Of a DNA stretch of 23,611 nt, positions 14,314-20,128 are shown one piece after another. The notes under the pieces are model-generated. The model was given only the letters and a program-made list of their open reading frames with translations. It did not search any database and was not told where the DNA came from. The position numbers were made by a program, and so were the translations under genes. Position 1 is the stretch's first letter. Every line of letters begins with the position of its first letter. Location: IMG/VR virus record IMGVR_UViG_3300025276_000219, positions 1-23,611 of that record. The stretch is one strand, 5' to 3'. The stretch comes from a virus.

Positions 14314-14535
14314 ATGGTAATAAATAAAGATAAAATAGTCGAGGAACTACTTGACTTGATCGCAAAGAGACAATTATTAGGAGAGACTTTTCCGGAACTT
14401 AGTAGCGATAGACTAGAAGCAATAGCTGAATCTATCAGATACGAATGGAATGAAGCTTATGACGGCGTTGGCCACATCGAAGAATTTAAAGATGTAGTTA
14501 AATGGAATCTAGAGCAAAACTTAACCCACTGGTAA
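14314..14535 (+). CDS. Hypothetical protein (73 aa)
   Basis: This acidic, mostly helical protein begins MVINKDKIVEELLDLIAKRQ and continues with LSSDRLEAIAESIRYEWNEA. It has its own AAAGGTTATG start motif 23 bases after the previous stop and overlaps the next start by one base (TAATG). No family was recognised. Confidence 0.7.
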   Translation: MVINKDKIVEELLDLIAKRQLLGETFPELSSDRLEAIAESIRYEWNEAYDGVGHIEEFKDVVKWNLEQNLTHW

Positions 14536-14621
14536 TGGTAGACCTCTTAGAGAAGTTATACCAGACAAATGAGATAAGTGAAGAAGTTAAACTGTTATTA
14601 ATAGCAAAGTTTTATGAGTGA
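14535..14621 (+). CDS. Putative 28-aa peptide
   Basis: The ORF encodes MVDLLEKLYQTNEISEEVKL and a short tail, starts at the last base of the previous stop codon and overlaps the next gene by 8 bases. It fills a 78-base gap exactly, and its predicted amphipathic helix is plausible. It may also act only as a translational bridge. Confidence 0.45.
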   Translation: MVDLLEKLYQTNEISEEVKLLLIAKFYE

Positions 14622-14856
14622 TAAAGAAAATAAAAGATACGTAGTGCAAATGGAAATGTACGTCTATGCCGATAATGATTATATGGCTAAGAAACGAGCT
14701 AATGATTTAAGATTGTCATTAGATAATAGAAGACATTCTCAAGATGTAGTAGTTAAAGAGATAGGTGAGCAACCATTCGCTAGTTTTAATTATAGAAAGC
14801 TAGACAATCCTCACTTTCATGCTAAAGATACATCTAAAGATCCACTACCGTTTTAA
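14614..14856 (+). CDS. Hypothetical protein (80 aa)
   Basis: It begins MSDKENKRYVVQMEMYVYAD; strand (YVVQMEMYVYA), helix (YMAKKRANDLRLSLDNRR) and strand (DVVVKEIGE) suggest a small ferredoxin-like alpha/beta fold. A polar tail (HFHAKDTSKDPLPF) follows. No family was recognised. Its stop overlaps the next start by one base (TAATG). Confidence 0.68.
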   Translation: MSDKENKRYVVQMEMYVYADNDYMAKKRANDLRLSLDNRRHSQDVVVKEIGEQPFASFNYRKLDNPHFHAKDTSKDPLPF

Positions 14857-15182
14857 TGAGTAGAAAGTATATAATAGCAAAGACTAATGTAGGCTTAGGA
14901 GGCTTCTTTAAAGTAGGCGGTAAAAGATACCATGGACCTTCTTGGCAAGAAGTAGAAGAAGATACTACGTTTACTGATCTAGAATTTGAACCTACTCCTT
15001 TTGCAGAGCTATTCGAAGAAAAGAAAGAAGAGAAGCAATGGAAGTTTATATCAGCTAGATCAGGAGATGAATATGTAGTTAGATTTAATATTAGAAACGA
15101 ATTGAGCTGCAGTTGCTGGGGCTATATTGGCCACGGAAAATGTAAACATATAAAAGAAGTTAAAGAGGAATTAAATGATTGA
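14856..15182 (+). CDS. SWIM-type zinc-finger protein (108 aa)
   Basis: The C-terminal segment SCSCWGYIGHGKCKHIKEV gives the SWIM pattern C-x-C-x(8)-C-x-H at Cys85, Cys87, Cys96 and His98. SWIM fingers bind DNA or proteins in transposases, SNF2 ATPases and recombination factors. The N-terminal half has a beta-like FFKVGGKRYHGPSW and an acidic linker (FEEKKEEK). As a stand-alone finger it may be an adaptor or DNA-binding accessory protein. It overlaps the preceding gene by one base and the following gene by 8. Confidence 0.78.
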   Translation: MSRKYIIAKTNVGLGGFFKVGGKRYHGPSWQEVEEDTTFTDLEFEPTPFAELFEEKKEEKQWKFISARSGDEYVVRFNIRNELSCSCWGYIGHGKCKHIKEVKEELND

Positions 15183-15336
15183 AGTAATTAAACATACACT
15201 AGGAATCTGTGGAGAGCACTGGCACCCAAATGTCATAACCTTGCTCGCCGGCTCTCCGCTGATCCTAACTACTGTACACTATATTAAATGTAAATGTGGA
15301 GGCTGGTTTAAACACAAAAAAGACTGTAGTAAATAG
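15175..15336 (+). CDS. Small Cys-rich hypothetical protein (53 aa)
   Basis: This ORF overlaps the SWIM gene by 8 bases and ends just before a promoter. The product has Cys12, a hydrophobic centre (VITLLAGSPLILTTVHYI) and a C-terminal CKCGGWFKHKKDC, so a small metal site is possible. The middle of the gene (15239-15264) is unusually GC-rich. GGAGAGC at 15211 can pair with GCTCTCC at 15251. Confidence 0.58.
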   Translation: MIEVIKHTLGICGEHWHPNVITLLAGSPLILTTVHYIKCKCGGWFKHKKDCSK

Positions 15337-15369
15337 TTGCCTTACATAGTTATTTTTCGTATCTTTAAG
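15337..15369 (+). promoter_or_regulatory. Host-type promoter (TTGCCT-N-TATCTTTAAG)
   Basis: TTG 15337-15339, 20 bases, TATCTTTAAG 15360-15369. The spacer CTTACATAGTTATTTTTCG is the same as at 11311. Drives the metallopeptidase gene. Confidence 0.85.
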
Positions 15370-15387
15370 TATTAAAGAGAGAGAGAT

Positions 15388-15777
15388 ATGAAACTAGATG
15401 AAGTTAAGAAAGTAATAGAAGAGGTTCTTCCAAAGGTAGAAGCTCATTATGGACATAGTAAGTTTTTTGATACGTTTCCTTATTTGGAATTTGAAACATC
15501 TATCTACGGCAGATTAGCTGATGAAGAGGATGATGGAGAGACAGGAGAAGAGACTCCTGAAGCAGAGTTCGATAGAATAGATAACTCAATTGTTATATAC
15601 TATCCTAGGATGCAGAACAGAGAACATATCATCCAGACGTTAGTTCATGAGTACCAACATTACTTACAATCTCCTCTATGGATGAAGAGATATTATACGA
15701 TGGGATATGATTACAGTGATCATCCTTATGAGGTTGCTGCTTATGCTGAGGAAAGTAATTGGAAAATATTTAACTAA
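15388..15777 (+). CDS. Minimal zincin metallopeptidase (HExxH), 129 aa
   Basis: The motif LVHEYQHYLQ contains HExxH (His87, Glu88, His91), and Glu115 in HPYEVAAYAEE is the likely third ligand, as in IrrE/SprT-like minimal zincins. The N-terminal half is helical (DEVKKVIEEVLPKVEAHYG), followed by an acidic loop (DEEDDGETGEETPEAE). No signal peptide, so a cytoplasmic target is expected, perhaps a host repressor or stress factor; the target is unknown. It is a single-gene unit with its own promoter, next to a predicted cysteine peptidase. Confidence 0.8.
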   Translation: MKLDEVKKVIEEVLPKVEAHYGHSKFFDTFPYLEFETSIYGRLADEEDDGETGEETPEAEFDRIDNSIVIYYPRMQNREHIIQTLVHEYQHYLQSPLWMKRYYTMGYDYSDHPYEVAAYAEESNWKIFN

Positions 15778-15781
15778 ATAG

Positions 15782-15814
15782 TTGCCTCACATAGTTATTT
15801 TTCGTATATTTAAG
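15782..15814 (+). promoter_or_regulatory. Host-type promoter (TTGCCT-N-TATATTTAAG)
   Basis: TTG 15782-15784, 20 bases, TATATTTAAG 15805-15814, with TTTTCG before and TATAA after. It starts 4 bases after the metallopeptidase stop and drives the cysteine-peptidase operon. Confidence 0.86.
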
Positions 15815-15837
15815 TATAAATCAAAACAATAAAGGTT

Positions 15838-16359
15838 ATGCAAAACACAATTCTATCTTACAACTACGCTTCAAATGCAATTAAAGGCTACAGTACTTCT
15901 GCAGTCGCTAAATCAGAAAAGAATGACTGCTTCGTAAGAGCCGTAGCTTCTGCTACTGGATCTAATTATGATACAGCTCATCAATTTGTTAAAGAAAAAC
16001 TAGGACGTGAAAATGGTAAAGGAGCTCAATTAGTTCCTATTCATATGATGTCTTTAGAGGATAACGGTATGGAACTTAATAACCTTAAGTACAAGGTTAA
16101 GGTTCTAGGTACTGATGAGATTACCAATCACTATAAGCTACATGGAGAAGTAGTTAAACGTCAGAAGACTGTTAAATCTTTTATTCATCAGTACCCTAAA
16201 GGAACGTTTATCGTAGGAGTTGCCGGACATGCTTTTACTATTAAAGATGGTCAGTTGATTGATAATGCAGGAGAAGAGTTTAGACCTACTCGTAAAGTTA
16301 ATATGGCTTTTAAGATTACTGCAGAGAAAGTAGAGTCTAATCAATTAACTTTATTTTAG
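15838..16359 (+). CDS. Papain-like (C39-like) cysteine peptidase
   Basis: The motif KNDCFVRAVASATGSNYDTAH places a nucleophile Cys31 at the start of a helix, followed by LGRENGKGAQ. The later GVAGHAFTIKDGQLIDNAGEE gives His131 and Asp142/Asn143, completing a Cys-His-Asp/Asn set in the order of papain-like folds. It has 173 aa and no signal peptide, so it works inside the cell. Similar small peptidases are found in many tailed phages without known substrates. It is the first gene of a long run of tiny genes. AAAGGTTATG fixes its start. Confidence 0.75.
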   Translation: MQNTILSYNYASNAIKGYSTSAVAKSEKNDCFVRAVASATGSNYDTAHQFVKEKLGRENGKGAQLVPIHMMSLEDNGMELNNLKYKVKVLGTDEITNHYKLHGEVVKRQKTVKSFIHQYPKGTFIVGVAGHAFTIKDGQLIDNAGEEFRPTRKVNMAFKITAEKVESNQLTLF

Positions 16360-16360
16360 T

Positions 16361-16555
16361 ATGAAGGTTATAAGCAGAGTTCATACTTTTACTAAAGCTC
16401 TACATATCATAGACAGTTGCGTTACTAGAGAGCAATTAGAATCAGCACAGAGATATGTAGAGTTGTTTGAGAAGATGTTCACAGGAGGTAGAAAAGAGCA
16501 GCAGATGTCAGCAGTACTCTACCTAAAGGTTAAAGAAAGAAGAAGGTTATTATGA
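16361..16555 (+). CDS. Small helical hypothetical protein (64 aa)
   Basis: It starts MKVISRVHTFTKALHIIDSC one base after the peptidase stop. It is mostly helical (TREQLESAQRYVELFEKMF) with a basic C-terminus (LKVKERRRLL). The stop overlaps the next start (ATGA). No family was recognised. Confidence 0.65.
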   Translation: MKVISRVHTFTKALHIIDSCVTREQLESAQRYVELFEKMFTGGRKEQQMSAVLYLKVKERRRLL

Positions 16556-16710
16556 AAAAAACAAAACATAGAATTAGAATTACGCCCATAGGCGATCCTG
16601 ATTCCGCTTACGTTATTACATTAGAGACGGATGACTTAGATTGGTCTATGCAGCAATATGCTAGAAATAGAGATCCATTCACCTTTGAAGTAGATACAGA
16701 ATGGGAGTAG
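16552..16710 (+). CDS. Small hypothetical protein (52 aa)
   Basis: The product begins MKKTKHRIRITPIGDPDSAY, with strand-like segments (HRIRITPI, AYVITLETDDL) and an acidic end (FEVDTEWE). It is linked by ATGA to the previous gene and by a 10-base overlap to the next. GAAGGTTATT precedes the start. Confidence 0.6.
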   Translation: MKKTKHRIRITPIGDPDSAYVITLETDDLDWSMQQYARNRDPFTFEVDTEWE

Positions 16711-16904
16711 AAAGACCAACAATTGTAGTAGTATATAAAAAGAAATGGGGTAATAAGGTTTACATGAAAGTGTTTACAGATCAACCAACTCCGGATAAGA
16801 TACTGCTAGAAAAGACTAAGTTAATTCCTAAAGGAGCAGAGATATTAGACCTAGGAGTAGGTAAATCATTTATAGAACGTTATAAAACCAAACATAAGTT
16901 ATGA
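16701..16904 (+). CDS. Small hypothetical protein (67 aa)
   Basis: It begins MGVERPTIVVVYKKKWGNKV, a beta-rich, basic protein (VVVYKKK, KVYMKVFT, KTKLIPKGAEILDLGVG) with a basic tail (ERYKTKHKL). It overlaps its neighbours on both sides by 10 and 4 bases. No family was recognised. Confidence 0.63.
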   Translation: MGVERPTIVVVYKKKWGNKVYMKVFTDQPTPDKILLEKTKLIPKGAEILDLGVGKSFIERYKTKHKL

Positions 16905-17047
16905 GTAAAACTAAACAACCCCGACAGTATAGAAGTAACCAAGGGAGATCACCTCGTCAACAGGAAGGATCTTACAAAGCAATCGCAGTCTCATTTATAG
17001 GCTTATGTGTAGTATGGATGTGTGAACTAATATATAGATCACTATGA
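16901..17047 (+). CDS. Single-pass membrane miniprotein (48 aa)
   Basis: A very basic, Gln/Arg-rich N-terminus (SKTKQPRQYRSNQGRSPRQQ) is followed by one hydrophobic helix (YKAIAVSFIGLCVVWMCELIY). Positive-inside topology puts the N-terminus in the cytoplasm. ATGA overlaps at both ends support it. Confidence 0.6.
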   Translation: MSKTKQPRQYRSNQGRSPRQQEGSYKAIAVSFIGLCVVWMCELIYRSL

Positions 17048-17304
17048 GTATAAAGAAAGTATCAGTAACTAAGACATCATCCTTTACAGTAGACGGAGAA
17101 GGTAGAGTATCAAGAGAAAGAATAGTAGACCTATCACATGATTGGTCAGAGAAGGATATAATTCTATTTAAGAAGATTGCCAAACAAGGAGGCGTCTGTA
17201 GAATTAAAGGTAAGAAGTATACAGTAGTACCAGGAGAGAAGATTACTAACTCTCAATTTCAGCCTGACGGAGGAGCAGCTAAGATGCATGGACCAGAAGA
17301 ATAA
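17044..17304 (+). CDS. Hypothetical protein (86 aa)
   Basis: It begins MSIKKVSVTKTSSFTVDGEG and has two beta-like halves around a helix (WSEKDIILFKKIAKQGG), ending in a Gly-rich, polar tail. No family was recognised. The start overlaps the previous stop (ATGA); the next gene begins 16 bases downstream after an AAGTTATG start context. Confidence 0.65.
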   Translation: MSIKKVSVTKTSSFTVDGEGRVSRERIVDLSHDWSEKDIILFKKIAKQGGVCRIKGKKYTVVPGEKITNSQFQPDGGAAKMHGPEE

Positions 17305-17320
17305 GTAAAATTGATAAGTT

Positions 17321-17515
17321 ATGGAATTATTTAATGTACCTAGAAATAGTAGAATAAAAGTAATAGTTGAGGATAAAGTACCTCCAGGAGCACCTCAAAT
17401 TGCAGAAGGTGAAGAGTTAAATTTTAGAAGCATAGATGGAATGTATAGTTACTGTACCAGAGATAATGGAGAAGTAGTACATCTAGCAGCTTGGACAGAA
17501 GTAGAAGTTATATGA
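17321..17515 (+). CDS. Small beta-rich hypothetical protein (64 aa)
   Basis: It begins MELFNVPRNSRIKVIVEDKV and reads as a small beta-barrel-like protein (SRIKVIVEDK, GEELNFRSIDGMYSYC, EVVHLAAWTEVEVI). No family was recognised. GATAAGTT directly precedes the ATG. The stop overlaps the next start (ATGA). Confidence 0.65.
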   Translation: MELFNVPRNSRIKVIVEDKVPPGAPQIAEGEELNFRSIDGMYSYCTRDNGEVVHLAAWTEVEVI

Positions 17516-17679
17516 TCAACAGCGGAAGAGAGTGGGATTGGATGGATGCATTTTCATTTGCCCTTATAACGTCTGATAAAGATGAAGATAATGATGATGA
17601 GTCTGCCTACATAGATGGAGTAGATGAGAGACCAGCTCCTAAGAAGACAGAGTATAACGACGACGAATACGATTATTAG
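17512..17679 (+). CDS. Small acidic protein (55 aa)
   Basis: The ATG at 17512 overlaps the previous stop, which makes it a better start than the upstream TTG at 17491. After MINSGREWDWMDAFSFALIT the rest is extremely acidic (DKDEDNDDESAYIDGVDE and a YNDDEYDY end). Such acidity suggests a DNA-mimic or inhibitor role, but this is only a compositional hint. Confidence 0.58.
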   Translation: MINSGREWDWMDAFSFALITSDKDEDNDDESAYIDGVDERPAPKKTEYNDDEYDY

Positions 17680-17680
17680 T

Positions 17681-17857
17681 ATGGCAATTAGACACTATTG
17701 TGAATTTGAAAGCTCTTTGTATAGAGAGATAGTAAAAGAGATGAGTGATAAGAAAGAGAAGAGTGGTGCTCTAAAAGAATTAGAAGCAGCAGGCTTTACT
17801 AAAAAGAATATCGAGGGGAGGAAGAGGGGGCGTTTCTCTCTTACTCACCGAAGGTGA
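17681..17857 (+). CDS. Small basic protein (58 aa) with 3' end inside GC-rich element A
   Basis: The start at ATG 17681, one base after the previous stop, is preferred to the in-frame ATG 17624 that would overlap the acidic gene. Residues 1-48 (MAIRHYCEFESSLYREIVKE, then KKEKSGALKELEAAGFTKKN) look normal. The last ~12 residues (KRGRFSLTHRR) are encoded by the GC-rich repeat, which may have replaced the original end of the gene. Confidence 0.55.
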   Translation: MAIRHYCEFESSLYREIVKEMSDKKEKSGALKELEAAGFTKKNIEGRKRGRFSLTHRR

Positions 17858-17864
17858 CACGCGC
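17824..17864 (+). repeat. GC-rich hairpin element, copy A
   Basis: This 41-base element shares GAGGGGGCGTTTCTCTCT, ACCGAAGGTG and CACGCGC in the same order with copy B at 18451-18488; the linker between the first two blocks is 5 bases here and 2 in B. CACC-GAA-GGTG forms an inner stem and GCGT/ACGC an outer one. The GC content is far above that of its AT-rich surroundings. It lies just before the RBS of the gene at 17883. Confidence 0.75.
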
Positions 17865-17882
17865 GAATTAAAAAAAGGTTAT

Positions 17883-18431
17883 ATGAGTAAGTTAGATTTT
17901 TATCCTATGATGACTCCTAGGGAGATGATAGAGGAAGGTGCCTTTGGAGGATGTTACTTCGGTCTTGAAATAGAAGAGTATACGGACTATAACTATCAAG
18001 AGTTATTCGACTTCCATTTTAAGGGCTTAGATACAAGCTTATACTTAGGAGAAACGTATAAACCTAGGCTTAATAAGTTTAAGATAAGGAGTGGTATGCC
18101 GTATGAGTATTGGAAGGAGATGAAATGGATGCATGAAGATGACCCATATGGTTGGTTTGAATGGTATTGTAAGTACAGTAGAGGTAGAAGGCATCCAGAC
18201 GACGATAGGCAGATCAGACGATGGCAAGACTTTTGTGGACATAATGGAAGATGGAGAAAGAGAATATACGGAAGGATAGAAGAGACTAATGATATGGATA
18301 TAAGTCCGAGGATACAACAATCATTACTTCATTGGGGTTATAGAGTGAATGAGAATGATAGAGAGGAATACAAACAATTAAAATTAATAGGTCATGACGA
18401 CAGAGCAGCAATTGATAGGATGGGAATTTGA
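17883..18431 (+). CDS. Conserved phage protein of unknown function (182 aa)
   Basis: This aromatic- and Arg-rich protein has the segments MTPREMIEEGAFGGCYF, EDDPYGWFEWYCKYSRGRRH (115-134), DDDRQIRRWQDFCGHNGRW and SPRIQQSLLHWGYRVNEND. The WF.WYC.Y..GRR..DD..QI.RW pattern with a later 'QSLLHWGY' resembles a widespread family found in diverse phages and also in some eukaryotes; that is memory, not a search. Function unknown. It is flanked by two direct copies of a GC-rich element, which suggests it travels as a cassette. Start set by AAAAAAAGGTTATATG. Confidence 0.78.
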   Translation: MSKLDFYPMMTPREMIEEGAFGGCYFGLEIEEYTDYNYQELFDFHFKGLDTSLYLGETYKPRLNKFKIRSGMPYEYWKEMKWMHEDDPYGWFEWYCKYSRGRRHPDDDRQIRRWQDFCGHNGRWRKRIYGRIEETNDMDISPRIQQSLLHWGYRVNENDREEYKQLKLIGHDDRAAIDRMGI

Positions 18432-18597
18432 TGTAACAGCTTTGAAGGGGGAGGGGGCGTTTCTCTCTCCACCGAAGGTGCCACGCGCATTTTCAACGAA
18501 AGTTATTACTAAGGACAGCCCTACCGACATACTAAAGGAGGAGGAATGGTGCAGTTATGGTGGTATGCCTTCACCAATGGCCTATATGAATGAATAG
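18394..18597 (+). CDS. Small hypothetical protein (67 aa) containing GC-rich element B
   Basis: The ORF overlaps the end of the 182-aa gene by 38 bases. Residues 1-18 (MTTEQQLIGWEFDVTALK) and 33-67 (FSTKVITKDSPTDILKEEEW and following) have ordinary composition, while residues 20-32 (EGAFLSPPKVPRA) come from the GC-rich repeat read in a different frame from copy A. The element is 38 bases, and with its flanks the frame stays open. This resembles an in-frame palindromic insertion into a coding gene. Confidence 0.55.
   Translation: MTTEQQLIGWEFDVTALKGEGAFLSPPKVPRAFSTKVITKDSPTDILKEEEWCSYGGMPSPMAYMNE
18451..18488 (+). repeat. GC-rich hairpin element, copy B
   Basis: This is the second direct copy, about 630 bases from A and on the other side of the 182-aa gene. 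The first 18 bases and the ACCGAAGGTG and CACGCGC blocks are identical to A. The stems CACC/GGTG and GCGT/ACGC are kept. It is read through in frame by the 67-aa ORF. Confidence 0.75.
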
Positions 18598-18833
18598 TGT
18601 CTAAGGTAGTGTAAGGCTGAGGCTATACCTATAATAAGGAACTAATAGATCATTGGAGAGAAATGAGCATATAAAGAGAGAACTACTAGTAATGTATGTA
18701 TCTTCACATGAAGCCTATTAATAATAGTAAGTGTATATAAACCTATATAGATATACTCATATAAACATATAAGATTGGTAAGGTTGTATAGAATAAAACG
18801 TAGGTAATGTATGAAAGGTAAGGATGTAAGTAC

Positions 18834-18864
18834 AGGCATGCATGTGCCTCTCCTCTTTTTTTTT
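18834..18864 (+). terminator. Rho-independent-like terminator
   Basis: AGGCA (18834-18838) pairs with TGCCT (18845-18849) around TGCATG, followed after six bases by a run of nine T (18856-18864). It would end the long operon that starts at 15782. The 6-base gap before the T-run is longer than ideal. Confidence 0.5.
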
Positions 18865-18915
18865 CCTATAGCAATTATTTTTCAACCCTACCGACCTAAA
18901 TAAAGGGGTAAAAAG

Positions 18916-18948
18916 TAGGTTATATGCGTAATATTTCGTATATTGTAG
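18916..18948 (+). promoter_or_regulatory. Degenerate host-type promoter
   Basis: TATATTG at 18939-18945 with TTTCG before it; the -33 position reads TAG instead of TTG. The stretch is closely similar to the intact promoter at 19210 (GTTATATGCGTAATATTTCG against CTTATATGAGTAATATTTCG), so it looks like a decayed duplicate or a weak form. Confidence 0.55.
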
Positions 18949-18957
18949 TATAAGGAT

Positions 18958-19197
18958 ATGGCAGATAAGAAGATGATACAGATAGATAAGGGGGTAGCCG
19001 ATAGGGTGAAAGAACTATACCCAGACCTCTCTTGGAATGCTATTGTCTCCTTACTCCTATCTAAAGATTCTACTAAAGATTCTTCTAAAGATGATTTTGC
19101 CATTGTGTATGCTACTAAAGATGATCTAAAGACTCTGAAGGATAAGTTCTCTATGGTGCTTACTCAGTTGATAGATAAGAATAAGTTACAAAGATAA
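18958..19197 (+). CDS. Predicted ribbon-helix-helix protein (79 aa)
   Basis: The N-terminal 35 residues MADKKMIQIDKGVADRVKEL and DLSWNAIVSLLL fit a CopG/Arc-type ribbon-helix-helix: one strand (MIQID), helix A (GVADRVKELYP) and helix B (SWNAIVSLLLSK). A repeated KDSTKDSSKDD linker follows, encoded by near-identical CTAAAGATTCT units. A helical C-terminus (KDDLKTLKDKFSMVLTQLID) could oligomerise. It is probably a transcription repressor; the nearby weak promoter might be its own target. An AAGGAT sequence lies just before the start. Confidence 0.65.
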   Translation: MADKKMIQIDKGVADRVKELYPDLSWNAIVSLLLSKDSTKDSSKDDFAIVYATKDDLKTLKDKFSMVLTQLIDKNKLQR

Positions 19198-19209
19198 CTG
19201 TGGTATTAG

Positions 19210-19242
19210 TTGCTTATATGAGTAATATTTCGTATCTTTAAG
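19210..19242 (+). promoter_or_regulatory. Host-type promoter (TTGCTT-N-TATCTTTAAG)
   Basis: TTG 19210-19212, 20 bases, TATCTTTAAG 19233-19242, with TTTCG before and TATAA after. Drives the gene at 19260. Confidence 0.84.
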
Positions 19243-19259
19243 TATAAATGATAAAGGTT

Positions 19260-19571
19260 ATGACATATACAGACAAGATTAAGGCTTCCAAGAAGGTATT
19301 TAACGCTATTACAGCTATGAAGGATGATGAATCCATTATGGTTTACTATGGTATAGGCTTTGAAGGCAGTCGAAACGAGTATAAGATACATGCTTACTCC
19401 GGTATAGCTGATAAGATGTCTTATAGTATCTGGAACAATGTACATGGGATGAATATAGATACCTTGTCAAAGACTACAGCAAAGGCTTATACATTTGATA
19501 TGATGTCACAAAGAACATCGTATGCCTTTCCATTATATGAGATGGAGCTAATGGATACTCCGGCAAAGTAA
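19260..19571 (+). CDS. Hypothetical protein (103 aa)
   Basis: ATG 19260 is chosen because the AAAGGTT start motif lies immediately before it; an in-frame ATG at 19248 falls between promoter and motif. The protein begins MTYTDKIKASKKVFNAITAM and has beta-rich segments (SIMVYYGIGFEGSRNEYKIH) and a Met-rich C-terminal half. No family was recognised. It is a single-gene unit between two promoters. Confidence 0.72.
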   Translation: MTYTDKIKASKKVFNAITAMKDDESIMVYYGIGFEGSRNEYKIHAYSGIADKMSYSIWNNVHGMNIDTLSKTTAKAYTFDMMSQRTSYAFPLYEMELMDTPAK

Positions 19572-19583
19572 TTGGGGTATTAG

Positions 19584-19616
19584 TTGCTAGTTACAATTAT
19601 AATTCGTATATTAAGG
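19584..19616 (+). promoter_or_regulatory. Host-type promoter (TTGCTA-N-TATATTAAGG)
   Basis: TTG 19584-19586 and TATATTAAGG 19607-19616, 20 bases apart, TTCG before the -7 element and TATAA after. Drives 19640-20105. Confidence 0.83.
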
Positions 19617-19639
19617 TATAAGATAAAGAGATAAAGGTT

Positions 19640-19900
19640 ATGAAAACAGAAACATTAAAGTATTTAGGACAACAGATTGGTAAGACATTTAGTGATAACT
19701 TTAGTAACACCGGGTCAAGCCTGTTGCTATCAATCAAAGGAACTAAGGCCTTCTATATGGAGTGCTATAGTGAGTATGCTAATTATACTGGACTAGACGT
19801 TCATGGTAATAAGAGAGTAGATAGCGTAAGGGTACCAGCCGTTGGATTAAAGACGATGACTGTATATAACTTAGAGAGATGTATAATAGGTTTAAAATAA
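19640..19900 (+). CDS. Hypothetical protein (86 aa)
   Basis: It begins MKTETLKYLGQQIGKTFSDN and has a hydrophobic strand (SSLLLSIKGTKAFYMECYSEY) and a Val-rich C-terminal half (RVDSVRVPAVGLKTMTVYNL). It is a small alpha/beta protein with no recognised family. The start follows AAAGGTT. It is followed 4 bases later by a membrane-protein gene. Confidence 0.7.
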   Translation: MKTETLKYLGQQIGKTFSDNFSNTGSSLLLSIKGTKAFYMECYSEYANYTGLDVHGNKRVDSVRVPAVGLKTMTVYNLERCIIGLK

Positions 19901-19904
19901 GACT

Positions 19905-20105
19905 ATGGCTACACATATAAAGAATACATTGTTAACATTAGTATTACTAACCATAGGTACGGCCTTGATGTATGGCCTAATACAACTAGCTACCTATAGT
20001 CTATATCAAATACTTATCCATACAGAGAGATCTGCCATAGTACTAACTACTATACTAGCCATAGGCGTAATAGTGAATCATATATTGAAAGAGAGAGTAA
20101 AGTAA
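19905..20105 (+). CDS. Small membrane protein, two helices (66 aa)
   Basis: Hydrophobic segments at about 9-30 (LLTLVLLTIGTALMYGLIQL) and 41-59 (SAIVLTTILAIGVIVNHIL) are joined by a short loop (LIHTER), with a basic C-terminus (KERVK). It is a probable helical hairpin in the inner membrane. The family is unknown. It is the last gene before the convergent intergenic region. Confidence 0.66.
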   Translation: MATHIKNTLLTLVLLTIGTALMYGLIQLATYSLYQILIHTERSAIVLTTILAIGVIVNHILKERVK

Positions 20106-20128
20106 TTCCTTCCTAAGTCCTTATAAAG

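Larger units (their letters stand above)
18598..18957 (+). other. Non-coding stretch
   Basis: No convincing gene was found on either strand. The left part is AT-rich with TATATA-type runs (18730-18775); the right part holds a terminator-like hairpin (18834-18864) and a weak promoter (18916-18948). The GGCTGAGGCTATACC segment near 18613 has no recognised role. Confidence 0.6.

Noticed and set aside
15211-15257. GGAGAGC/GCTCTCC inverted repeat as a regulatory hairpin
   Set aside because: The loop is 33 bases and the repeat lies inside a small coding gene; it may be chance.
18045-18320. 91-codon minus-strand ORF inside the 182-aa gene
   Set aside because: It is an antisense shadow of a well supported gene, with no promoter or start motif.
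19206-19445. Minus-strand ORF across a promoter and the start of the 19260 gene
   Set aside because: It would cover a clear plus-strand promoter and gene; composition is that of an antisense shadow.
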